Source: Stereum hirsutum FP-91666 SS1 (Eukaryota; Basidiomycota; Agaricomycetes; Russulales; Stereaceae). From it: DNA of 19,669 bases. The DNA lies in assembly GCF_000264905.1 (NCBI RefSeq), contig NW_006763154.1, positions 72,349 to 92,017 of the forward strand. Direction: 5' to 3'. The position numbers and the translations under genes are program-made. Positions within the stretch are counted from its first letter, which is position 1; the number at the start of each line of letters is the position of its first letter. The notes beneath the pieces are model-generated. The model saw only the letters and a list, made by a program, of their open reading frames with translations, was not told where the DNA came from and searched no databases. This document shows positions 1 to 8,936 of the stretch, one piece after another.

Positions 1-159
1 CACGATTGTCAGTGTCTACAGCTGTTCCTGCAGAGGTAGCGGATCATGAGGAGTTCTCGGGTGGCGAGGAAGCAACGGAATTTGATGGAGCAGCGTAGAG
101 TGTCACTATATCTGAATAGTCTTTGGGCTATGTGTGCTAGGCCCGTTTGTTTTGTCGTT

Positions 160-432
160 ATGCGGACAAAACTACCGGAATAGTATGTTCGATCATTTAT
201 GCGTACAATATTCTGCCTGTGGGACATTGCATCCTGTATGCGCACATGAAGCTCGTGATTTGAGGTTTGATCAATAGTGCGGACAAAACTCTTCTGGATA
301 TATCTCTGATCCCATACTCGTACAATAGCCTCGCAAATCAACCTCCGATCAAAAACGAGTACAGAAATCGTCTGAAAAGGTGCCACCCGATCCGTGTGCG
401 TACAAGTTGAACCAAAATTTGTCCGGACAAAA
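160..432 (-). repeat. 39-bp-period degenerate minisatellite with 13-residue coding periodicity
   Basis: On the + strand a GCGKACA-like heptamer starts at 162, 201, 240, 279, 318 and 357, exactly 39 bp apart, then at 398 and 423 with slippage. On the minus strand each unit reads roughly TTGTNCGCATANNGATC followed by about 20 variable bases. The minus frame stays open from 440 to 9 and translates the array as a 13-residue periodic peptide with core (F/I)VR(I/T/V)xD(Q/R), for example SFVRTIDQTSNHE and NIVRINDRTYYSG. The Val and Arg codons vary at third positions between units. One unit (near 385-400) is 1 nt short between the two conserved blocks, so its first block is out of frame. I recognise no protein family. 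It is either a decayed minisatellite or the relic of a repeat protein; nothing shows that it is expressed. Confidence 0.75.
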
Positions 433-481
433 AGGGCCATTTCGGGCCATTTCGGATCGGACCTCCATAGGCATATGCCAT

Positions 482-542
482 GCGCCTGCGAACAGTGACC
501 TCGGCAGGCGCTTGCGCAAAATAATTATTTTTGCAAGCACCT
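482..542. repeat. Two overlapping inverted repeats (potential cruciform)
   Basis: GCGCCTGC at 482-489 is perfectly complementary to GCAGGCGC at 504-511 (8-bp stem, 14-nt loop). The second arm overlaps a longer imperfect palindrome at 506-542, centred on an AT-rich AATAATTATT core. A 7-bp hairpin (CACGGTT/AACCGTG, 585-602) follows. No gene contains these elements. Their role is unknown. Confidence 0.7.
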
Positions 543-665
543 ACGTTGTTTTCTGAACCATTTACGGGTCCCGTCACGCTCACGCACGGTTTCTGAACCG
601 TGACCCGGGCGAACTTACTGATGGGTGACGTACATTTTTGATGAACCTTTGGTCGAAAAAGTACA

Positions 666-888
666 GTATATGTAAATGCTGTTAAGCCCGAACATGGCCT
701 CCACCACTGGCACAGCGCCCGATTCCGATTCCGATTCCGATTCCGGTTCAGGCTTTGTTCCGCAACAATGGAATTACTTACCGTGTCGGGAGCCTGAGTG
801 ACATGACATAAATCTTCGAAATTTCAAGGCGTGCTGGGACTCAGTGGATCGGGATCGAGTTCTCTACAATAGAGCCCTTCGTGACTGA
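666..888 (-). repeat. Left copy of a 222-bp dispersed repeat
   Basis: This segment matches the reverse complement of 15251-15472 along its whole length with few mismatches and small indels. Shared landmarks on the minus strand are the opening TCAGTCACGAAGGGCTCTAT, a run of ATCGGAATCGG-type hexamers and the closing GCATTTACATATAC. The internal (GATTCC)n tract has about four units here and three in the other copy. No target-site duplication is visible at either edge. In the minus orientation it begins directly at the break in the GMC gene, and the read-through frame ends at TAG 866-864 inside it. A weak resemblance of one translated stretch (GSIVENSIPIH) to GMC sequence leaves open that the unit contains duplicated GMC DNA. 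Confidence 0.9.
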
Positions 889-2883
889 GAGGGATGGGCT
901 TTGAGCAGGACGACTGTGAGAGATCTGTGGTGGTCTGCGATATCCTGTGCGAAGCCTGAGGGAGTGAATACGGTGGGGGTATATCAAAATGGGCGGTGCG
1001 GCAAGATGGTGAAGGATATGAAAGAGAAAGAAGGACAGAGGCCGCACCACGAACGAAACCGGGAAAATATCCCGGCGCCCAGTACGAGAATATATCTGGT
1101 TCAGGATTCGAGGCGTTCGACTGCGTGGTGATGGCCACGAAAGAAGGTCCAAATGAATACACATTCTGATGGCCAGATTCAATCCAGTAGGCGAGGCACG
1201 GGTCTTCGGCGGGGTCTGAGAGGAATGTGCAGCCGTTCAGGAGAGATGTGTTTTGTTTAAGCTCCCAGATGGCTGTTACTTCGTCGTGATCTGGAGAATA
1301 GGGAAGAAAACATGACGGAGTGAGATGGGTGTTAGTGAAACGATGAAAGGAGGGAGGAACCTTGGAGGTTCTTCCCGACTCCCGGCAAGTCTACCACAGT
1401 TTCGATCCCAAACAGGCTCAACTGTTGACGATCTCCTATTCCGGAGAGCTAACCGTAGGGTCAGATCGCAACGTGCCAAGAGTTCGATTCTCATCAAACC
1501 TACCATAAGCTATTTGACCAACACGTGAGCAAAGGGGGGGAAAGTCATACAACATAAAGCGTGCGTACGAGCTGTGGGCTTTGGAATGTCCCTGCGCTTA
1601 CAATAACCTCATGTCTCGCGGTGATATTCCTTGTCTGAAACTCCTGCGTCCCACCAGTGGCATTGAAATTACTCGCAACCGGCAACCCTGCCCCTTCAGC
1701 AACCTGAACGCCATATGCCCTCACCGCCGTCGTCCCATTCCTAGCCGCCCCCAACTCGTTACAGATTAATACCTTAGTTGCCAGAGTATCAAGGAGGAAT
1801 TGGAGAGATCCAGAGAGCGTGGCCTCGGACTGCACGTCGATAAGGCGATTATAGACAGAGGACCGGTTGTGGACTTCGTCGACTGTGAAAACGACGTTTG
1901 AGACCCCGGCGGCTTCGACGGAGGCGCGGGCGTTGGCATCGAGGATGGGAGGACCCGCGATCGTAAGGGATGCCACGATGTCAATGAGTTCTAGATCTGG
2001 TTTGAAGGTATACATTAGCGGTGGATCGAGCTACATGCATGTAACATATATGAAGATCACGTCGTACCTAGGAACATAGGGTTCAAGATGACAAGGTCGG
2101 GGTTCACATTTGTCGAGAGCCATCCAGAATAACCGTGGTCTGGACTGAGTGGGAGATATAGGTTTCGCTCGATGAGGGTGAAGTATTGCCGCATCGATTC
2201 GTACGACCAGGTAGGAGCGTTGAACATAGCGGCTAGGTTGTCGAAGTCACTTTTGGTATTGGCGATAAAGTTGATGAGGGCGTTATGAAGCTGCAAACAT
2301 GAGTGTTTAGACCGATTAAGTTTGAAAGCGATGGAAAAGCAGACCGTTGAACCGCCCACGCCACGCGCTCTTGGGTACCTATCGAGAGGACGTTGGAGCA
2401 GACGTGAGTTGAGAAAGCGGCCTGACGAACCAAACATCGTTTTTCTGGAATCGAAAGTCGGGTGGGTATTCGTCGAGGGTATAGTTCAACTCTAGTTGAG
2501 GATCTGCGGAGATAAATGAAGGTTCTTAGGAAGATGTCCTCCTGCCTAACAATCCCAGTTGTAAACGTGCCGTCCGAAGCCCGGCCAAACATCAAAGGGA
2601 TAGTAGTGTTGACATTGTAGACTTTATGCCCTGCGTCCACAACCAGAACTAGACAGAGCCACAATCAGTTCTTTTGCATAGATGAAGGCCTGTTAGAGGT
2701 TGCTTCACCTGAAAAACCAGCCTCCGCGAGACGAGCGGCCACTGGACCACCGCCAGCACCTGCACCGACGACGATGTAATCGTAGTCAACGGCGTTTTGG
2801 TCGGAACAAGAGGGCAGCGACAAAGCCGCGGAGAGCATATAAAGCAGAACGAGTGAAAGGACCGTTATATGGTTAAAGAGCAT
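864..2883 (-). CDS. Secreted GMC (glucose-methanol-choline) oxidoreductase, choline-dehydrogenase-like, 3'-truncated
   Basis: FAD-dependent alcohol or polyol oxidoreductase, predicted secreted. Exons inferred on the minus strand: 2883-2709, 2648-2571, 2503-2431, 2378-2345, 2290-2068, 1996-1569, 1509-1504 (6 nt), 1448-1361, 1290-1048 and 955-864. Together they give one open frame of 479 aa. Seen: a hydrophobic signal peptide (1-22), the FAD-binding YDYIVVGAGAGGGPVAARLA (34-53), then VLVVDAG, GMC signature 1 YPRARGVGGST ending at residue 120, and signature 2 FQSPQL-LM-LSGIG ending at 344. TVVDLPGVGKNLQDH and FPGFVRGFAQDIADHH follow. Intron 2 (2570-2504) appears to use a GC donor. The frame runs into the 222-bp repeat after LLKAHPS and ends at TAG 866-864. 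Family members are usually about 550-620 aa, so the C-terminal catalytic His and second His/Asn are missing and activity is unlikely. No remainder of the gene is visible in 1-665. The family assignment is firm; the exact splice sites are inferred. Confidence 0.85.
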
Positions 2884-3490
2884 CAGGAAAGAGAGGTAGA
2901 ATTTTAGGAAAGGACGAAGGACAGGGCACAGAGATAGATGTTTTATGGTTCATGAAGGTAGCTCTGCGCTCATGCTTCGTTGATGTCAAGGGTTGTAGAC
3001 AGGAATAGAAAGAAGATAAGTCAATGACCATGACTTGAGAACAGCATGCTAGCGTTGACTTCTGGGGAAAGAACCTTTTCACCTGAGCATGATGAAGAAA
3101 GCGAAGTCCGGACAAGACTTAGAAGATGGGTCAGATGGTATGGCCTGAGAACTGGCATCAATAGAGGAAACATCATACTGTTCGAAAGGCGCGCACAAGC
3201 ATCAGGCTTTGGCAGTCGAATAGAATGCTGTCGAAGCCGTCGCAACCGCCAGAGAGAAATCGTCTGATCTTGGCGGATACTTTCAATGAGTCAGTGCATT
3301 GTCATCCTTGAGAACCTGTCAGAGTTGTGAAACTGGGCAGCATGCTCTAAATTGGCCGAGCTTCCGCTTCAAGCTAACGTGGGCAGAGGAGTGAGATCAC
3401 GACAAGAAGATATATAGATAAATACCCAGAACAACGCCAATGGCCGCTTCCCCCCTTGCCACTGAGAAGGCCGCATGATCTCCAGTGGAA
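2884..3490. other. Intergenic: upstream of the GMC gene and downstream of the release factor gene
   Basis: About 600 bp between two minus-strand genes. It should hold the GMC promoter and the 3' UTR of the release factor. I found no convincing coding exon, RNA gene or repeat. Short open frames on both strands here show no family resemblance. Confidence 0.5.
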
Positions 3491-5220
3491 CTACTTCGCC
3501 CTTCCCTTCTCTGCTTCTTCCCATTCTGCCAACACTTCCTCGACGACCTCCTTCTGATGCCTCTCCTGCAAACCTTCGATGAGGTCTTCGAGCCCATTGC
3601 GTTCCATAACGTCCCCCCAGGACATGCCAGATTTGCCCAGCCGATGATCGGTTACACGGTCCTATATCATGCCACGACAGCGCCGTTACGGGAAGAGACA
3701 GAGGACGCCAGTTAGTCTAAGAAACCCCAGCGTATAAAGACCAGGTAAAGAGAACGAGGAAGAGATGTGTTGATATAAGGCGCAGAACGCACCTGAGGTA
3801 AATTATACGTCCTGATCTTCTCGCTCCTGTCTGCTGTGCGGACGAGGTCGCGTCGTACGGCTCGTCGATCGGCCTGTTCTTTTGTCAGTTTGAGGTCCAT
3901 GAGACGAGCAGAAAGAACTTGATAGGCGCGTCGGCGGTTCTGGATTGAGCGATGCAAATCGAGTGAACACACGATCGGACGTCGTTAAGCATGACGGGCG
4001 GAGGGATAGATGTTGCAATGAACGTACCTCATGTTGGCTTCGTTCGTCTTGCATGGAAACCGTTATTCCGGTAGGTGTATGTGTGAGCCTGATCGCTGAC
4101 TCAGTTTTGTTAACGTGCTGTAGAATGAAGTCAGTAATCATGTGTGATAAAGGTCGGTAGAAAGGACATGCCTGTCCACCAGCTCCACGAGCACGCATGG
4201 TTTCGACTTTGACGTCCTCCTTCTTGTACAGTTCATCGTCTCGATCGTTGGACTCTCCGTCACTCAAAGGAAGAACCTAGCAAGATAATAGCACGTCAGC
4301 CATGTTTCAACTTCATGCAAGAGAGGGAGACACATACCACAGCGGCGACAGTGCTCGTGTGCACTCTTCCGCTGGCCTCTGTGGCCGGAACTCTCTGGAC
4401 TCTGTGCACCCCACTCTCCCATCTGAGAGCCTCATAGGCACCCTCCCCTTTAACTTCCAAGATGACATCTTTCAGGCCACCAGTGTCGATCTCGTTCGCG
4501 TTCAGGACGGTCGGCTGCCACTTCCGGTCATGCGAGAGGCGCATGTACATCCGAAGGAGGTCAGAGACGAAGAGTGATGACTCGGAGCCTCCGACACCGG
4601 ATTTGAGCTCAATCAGGGCAGATAGATGTGCGGTTGATGATGATGAGGAAGATGCGGAGAAGAGAAGGGATGGAAAGGTCGACTGGAGGTGCGCTGTTAA
4701 GGAAGTAATGAGGGAATGATGTTCTTCTTGGGCAAGTTCGCGCATGGAAGGGTCATCCAGAAGAGCAACGGTATCATCTAATGCCTACGTGAAGAGCAAC
4801 GGTACAAATGAGCTGACCATAAAGTAGACGGGGTAAAATGATGAAGACCTTGCGAAGATGAGACCATTCGGACCATGCATCCTTGAGGGGACGGATGCCC
4901 TTGAGTTGTTTCGCGACGGAGACGTCTTTCGAGGAGTCGCCTAGTTGCTTTATGTGTATATTAAGTGGATTAACGATACAAACATGCCTGAGCACAAGAC
5001 ATACCTCTGCAAATTCAGCACTGACAGCGTTCACCCTCGAGCCGATGAGGGACAGCATCCGCCCATGATCTTTTTCTAGCTGTTGGAATCGGGTGAGCTC
5101 CTCATTTTTCTTCACATTCTTCTTTGCACTAGCGTATCGAGCATGTATTATCGGTAGAGTGTTATTGCTATGAGGGAGCAGCCGCAGAGGACGTCGAGTA
5201 CATTGGCGGAGAGAGTGCAT
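3491..5220 (-). CDS. MRF1: Mitochondrial peptide chain release factor 1 (MRF1/PrfA family)
   Basis: Recognises UAA/UAG in the mitoribosome and triggers release of the nascent chain. Inferred exons (minus): 5220-5005, 4947-4849, 4784-4338, 4276-4172, 4117-4028, 3939-3793 and 3661-3491, giving 424 aa, normal for this family. Seen: an Arg-rich, acid-poor N-terminus consistent with a mitochondrial presequence ([20 protein letters not shown]), the PCRF-domain stretch [36 protein letters not shown] with the stop-codon-reading PxT tripeptide as Pro238-Ala-Thr240, and MRARGAGGQ with the catalytic GGQ at 287-289. [20 protein letters not shown] follows, then a charged C-terminal helix. The intron straight after GGQ (4171-4118) must start with GC to keep GGQ-HVN. 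Introns are 54-131 nt. The start is the first Met before the presequence. The gene is divergent from UTP7 and looks intact. Confidence 0.95.
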
Positions 5221-5521
5221 CGGCGAACGTTGACGCGCTCAACTTGGAATGGCAGAAAATTGGCTTATGTAAGCTGCATTGGGAAATTTGGCAAAGTCGC
5301 GCTTGTTCACTCCTCTCATCCAACGAGCTCAAGCCCAGGTACGTTGCGCAAGCCTATGCGTAACCTTTTAGTTATCGAACCTTTATATTATTCTCTGCGA
5401 TCTTCTACCAGGGTGTGGCCCAATTTTCGTATTCACACCCTCAAGTGGTACGCATGGAGTGCTGTATACTGGCAGTCGCACTCATCGCACCGTTCTTTAT
5501 TTCTTCAGATTTTGAAGCACC
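5221..5521. promoter_or_regulatory. Shared divergent promoter of MRF1 and UTP7
   Basis: Only 301 bp separate the two start codons (release factor to the left, UTP7 to the right), so both core promoters and 5' UTRs must lie here. No clear TATA box or known factor site stands out. GT...AG pairs on the + strand leave room for a 5' UTR intron of UTP7, which I could not decide. Confidence 0.6.
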
Positions 5522-8145
5522 ATGGACTCTCTCATCGCAAAAGCCGATGCCCTTCGCCCTCTCTCCAAACATGGCAAGTCAAAAGGTCCACCACCACACA
5601 AAAAAGCGAAGACCACACACGACTCTTCCACATCCTCCTCCACCCCACATACACACGTCTTCAACGCAATAAACTCGCAGACATCCCTCCCAAAGTCACT
5701 TCGTCCCTCTTCAAATGAACCCGCACCATCAAAAACGCATTCGCACATCGCCAACAAAAAGCTTCGGTCTCACCTCGATCGTCAGTCCGCACATGCCACT
5801 CGCGCGAAGGCACTGGTGCAGGATTCAGCGTTACTTTTGCCGGAGGATGCGGGGTTGATGCAGGTGGAGGGAGAGATGGATAGGACGTGGAGGATCAGTC
5901 AGGACGAGATTGTGAAACAGGTGGGTGCAGAGGCGGCGAAGGGGAGGAAGGAGATGGTATTGGATGGTGGGCCGTACAGGTCGAGGTACAGCCGTAATGG
6001 AAGGTGCGTTGGACCCATTTCCTTGTGCACGTCCCACTGTGTCGATTCTTTCGGCTCGTATCACCCTCGGTCCTCGTATCTGTAACGCCTGTGAAATATT
6101 TCCTCAAGTGTGGCGCAGTGGACCCTTTATAACCACTGTCATACGTCCTTGGCTTGTAATGTCATGCAGTTATGATGAGCGTATGGATTCTCGGGATCCA
6201 TCCTGAGCTCTGTGTTTTGTTATTCATTGATTGAACTGCCCAACCACGCATGTGCCACAATCATGGCTACAAAAACGCTCTTCAGTTGCCGGGACTAGCG
6301 CTTTTATACTCCTCGGTTTATGATCTTGCTAACTTTGGTTTTTGTTGCCAGACACATGGCCATCGTCGGTTCAAAGGGCCACGTCGCCACATTCGACTGG
6401 CAAACGGGCACCATGCACTCCGAACTCCAATTGCAGGAGACCTGCCGCGATATCACGTATGTCTCATCCTACCATCCCTTCTACTTGTCGTTCAGATATT
6501 TGCTGACAGTTATCATGGCTAAACTTCCAGATTTTTGCAAGATCACTCACTCTATGCTGTGGCTCAGAAGAAATACGCCTTCATCTACGACCGTGATGGC
6601 GTAGAGATGCATCGCCTAAAATCGCACATCGAGCCTACCAGACTCGAATTTCTGCCGTATCATTGGTTACTCGCTTCCGTGGTTCGTCCTTCTCATTCCT
6701 CACAATATTCTCCCTCGAATCACCCTGACTGAATGCTGATCGACAGGGCAACACCGGCCACCTACACTACCAAGACACCTCCACCGGCACCCTCCTCCAA
6801 TCGCACGCCACCCACCTCGGCCCCACTCTCTCCCTCGCCCAAAACCCCCACACAGCCGTCCTCTACCTCGGCCACACAAACGGCACCGTAACGCTCTGGA
6901 CGCCCAATCAATCCACACCGGCCGTTCGATTGCTAGCTCACATGGGGGGCGTAGTCAGTCTTGGTGTGGATCCGAGTGGAGTCGGGGGTGGGGGCGGGAG
7001 GTATATGGCTACGGCGGGGAGGGACGGGGTGGTTAAGGTTTGGGATTGTAGGAATTGGAAGGGGGCGGTGAGGAGCTGGGGGGTTAGAGGTGGAGGCGCT
7101 GGGGGTGTGGGGGAGATTGAAGTTGGGTGGAGTCAGAAGGGGGCGTTGGCGGTCGCGAGTGGGGGGAGCGTTAATGTGCGTTTTTTATGCTGTCTATCTA
7201 TCATGTCTTTGTGTGGTTTGTTGACTGACTATTTGCGCGGCTTTGTTATGCTACGTCAGGTCTACACCACCCCCTCTCTACATTCCCCCCATCCCCACCC
7301 AAACCCCCCACCTCTCTACCTCACCCATCCCATCCCCCACCGTCCCCTACACTCCCTCCGATTCTGCCCCTTCCAAGACATCCTAACAATCGGCCACGCA
7401 AACGGGCTCTCAAGCATCCTAGTACCCGGAAGCGGCGAGCCGAACTTCGATAGTAGCGAAGCCGATCCGTTCGAGGGCAAGAAAGCAAGGCGGGAGAGGG
7501 AGGTCAAGGGCTTGTTGGACAAGGTACACATCGTTATCATTATTTTTTACCGCACCGCCTTCGGGGTCGTCTAATCTGTTATTAATCGCAGATCCAACCG
7601 GACCTCATCACGCTCGACCCATCATTCGTCGGGTCGCTCGCTCCTCCGTCGAAGCTCACAACCTCGGTCGATGGGAATGGGACTCCAACCTCCGATATTC
7701 CATATGCTCGCCTGCCACGCATCGATCGTCTTCGTGTTTCGGGTAAAGTCGACTCTACCGAGGATCATTCCTCCTCTGACGATGAAGACGAGAAGGAGGA
7801 GGTCGGAGATGGTGGAGAGGGGAAGAAGAAAGACAGAGAGGAGCGTGAGAAGCGGAGGATGCGAGGGAAGGGTAAGAGTTTGAAGAGATATTTACGAAAA
7901 CAGAGGAAGAACGTCATAGACCCCAAAGCCGTACGTTTTCAATCCACTTTGTTTTTTTTTTTGGGCAGCACTCGTTTGCTCATACTAGTGAATGCGAATA
8001 CAAGGTTGCCATCCGTGCGAAACTGGAGAAGGAGAAGACGGAGAGGAAGAAAGCGAGGGAGGCGGCGAAGGCGGCGGAGAATGGCGAGCCTGGCGCGGGG
8101 GAGAGGAAGTCTTCGGCGCTCGACAGATTCAGGAGGGCTGGCTGA
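5522..8145 (+). CDS. UTP7: U3 small nucleolar RNA-associated protein 7 (UTP7/WDR46/BING4), WD40 protein
   Basis: Component of the small-subunit processome, acting in the nucleolus on 18S pre-rRNA processing. Inferred exons: 5522-6003, 6352-6456, 6531-6681, 6747-7175, 7260-7523, 7592-7930 and 8005-8145; 636 aa, close to the human and yeast proteins. Seen: a basic N-terminus (KHGKSKGPPPHKKAK), the conserved block [28 protein letters not shown] (about 150-177), DRDGVEMHRLKSHIEPTRLE, WD-type repeats such as YLGHTNGTVTLW and MATAGRDGVVKVWD, and the BING4 C-terminal domain around HPIPHRPLHSLRFCPFQDIL and IQPDLITLDPSFVGSL (478 on). An acidic then strongly basic tail ends in SALDRFRRAG. Start: the ATG at 5522 opens the conserved frame. 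The first intron is 348 nt, against 65-84 nt for the others. A Gly-rich stretch (VRGGGAGGVGEIEV) interrupts one blade. Confidence 0.94.
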
Positions 8146-8936
8146 GTGCGCGCGGTGATCAGATCATGCCTTTGATTCCACGTCTAGCGTACATATCCTG
8201 CTCATGGTGTTTGAATCTTGAATCTTCTGAGATCCTCTGTAGCTATGATGTTCGTGAGAACCTTTGACTGGAAAGGCTGGCATAGTCTAAGTTTGTCTGT
8301 CAAATGAAAGGGGATTGCGTTCGCCATCGTATTTCTCGTAAAGGACGGTACCTCTGAATCAGCATGGCTACATGGACGAAACTGGACCGCATGGAAAAAA
8401 TCTCTGGTCAAAGCCCTTTTCCCAAACTTGCATCCATTTACTACGTGCCCAACAGGTGAACAGGTGAAGTACTCCGTCTCCGGAGCAGTGGCGGCATATG
8501 TTTCCGTAGTTCAGGGGATAAGTAGCAGATTATCTGGCGATTGAGTCGATGCAACCGCTGTAACTTATGTCTTGACATTCTGCGGGCCATGTCGCTGCAG
8601 CCCACCATATCACCATCCGACATCCAACATCCGACAAAAACAAAGACCCATACGGATCAATGCCCGCGCTGGCCTTCAAAAACACGAAATGTCGAACAAA
8701 ATATAACATGACATGATAGATATATGCCAGTGTACTCATAACAAGACCGTACGGCTGTTAGCTTCCCCAAGAAGGGTCCTAGTCTCCTGCCAGTGGGCCA
8801 CGAAGAGGCCTTCGCCGGGAGCTGAACTGTGCTCCCTATACCAGTAGGAAAAAAAAAGGGGAAGGGGGAGGGGTAAAAGGGTGAGTACTTGAGTACTGGA
8901 GTCGGGAGTGAGTGGATGCATCATGCGAGGCTGATC
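8146..8936. other. Downstream region of UTP7, no gene seen
   Basis: About 790 bp of unique-looking sequence containing the UTP7 3' UTR. Open frames are short, on both strands, and without recognisable motifs. A poly(A)-rich tract followed by GGGGAAGGGGGAGGGG lies around 8849-8872. No RNA gene found. Confidence 0.5.

Noticed and set aside
160..432. CRISPR-like array (conserved block plus variable spacer, constant 39-bp period)
   Set aside because: The context is a spliced eukaryotic genome, the repeats are too diverged, and no cas genes are present; a minisatellite or relic repeat peptide explains it better.
666..888. Standard transposon or LTR with target-site duplication
   Set aside because: Edges shared with the second copy show no flanking direct repeats, no typical TG...CA termini and no coding capacity, so only 'dispersed repeat' is supported.
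1440..1506. tRNA-like 3' half with a B-box-like AGTTCGATTCT on the + strand
   Set aside because: No matching 5' acceptor arm or proper D-arm exists, and the segment is explained as an intron plus the LSGIG exon start of the GMC gene on the other strand.
6172..6206. Complete C/D snoRNA in the UTP7 first intron
   Set aside because: Only about 24 nt separate the C-like and D-like boxes and the terminal stem is weak, so I report it as a possibility, not a feature.
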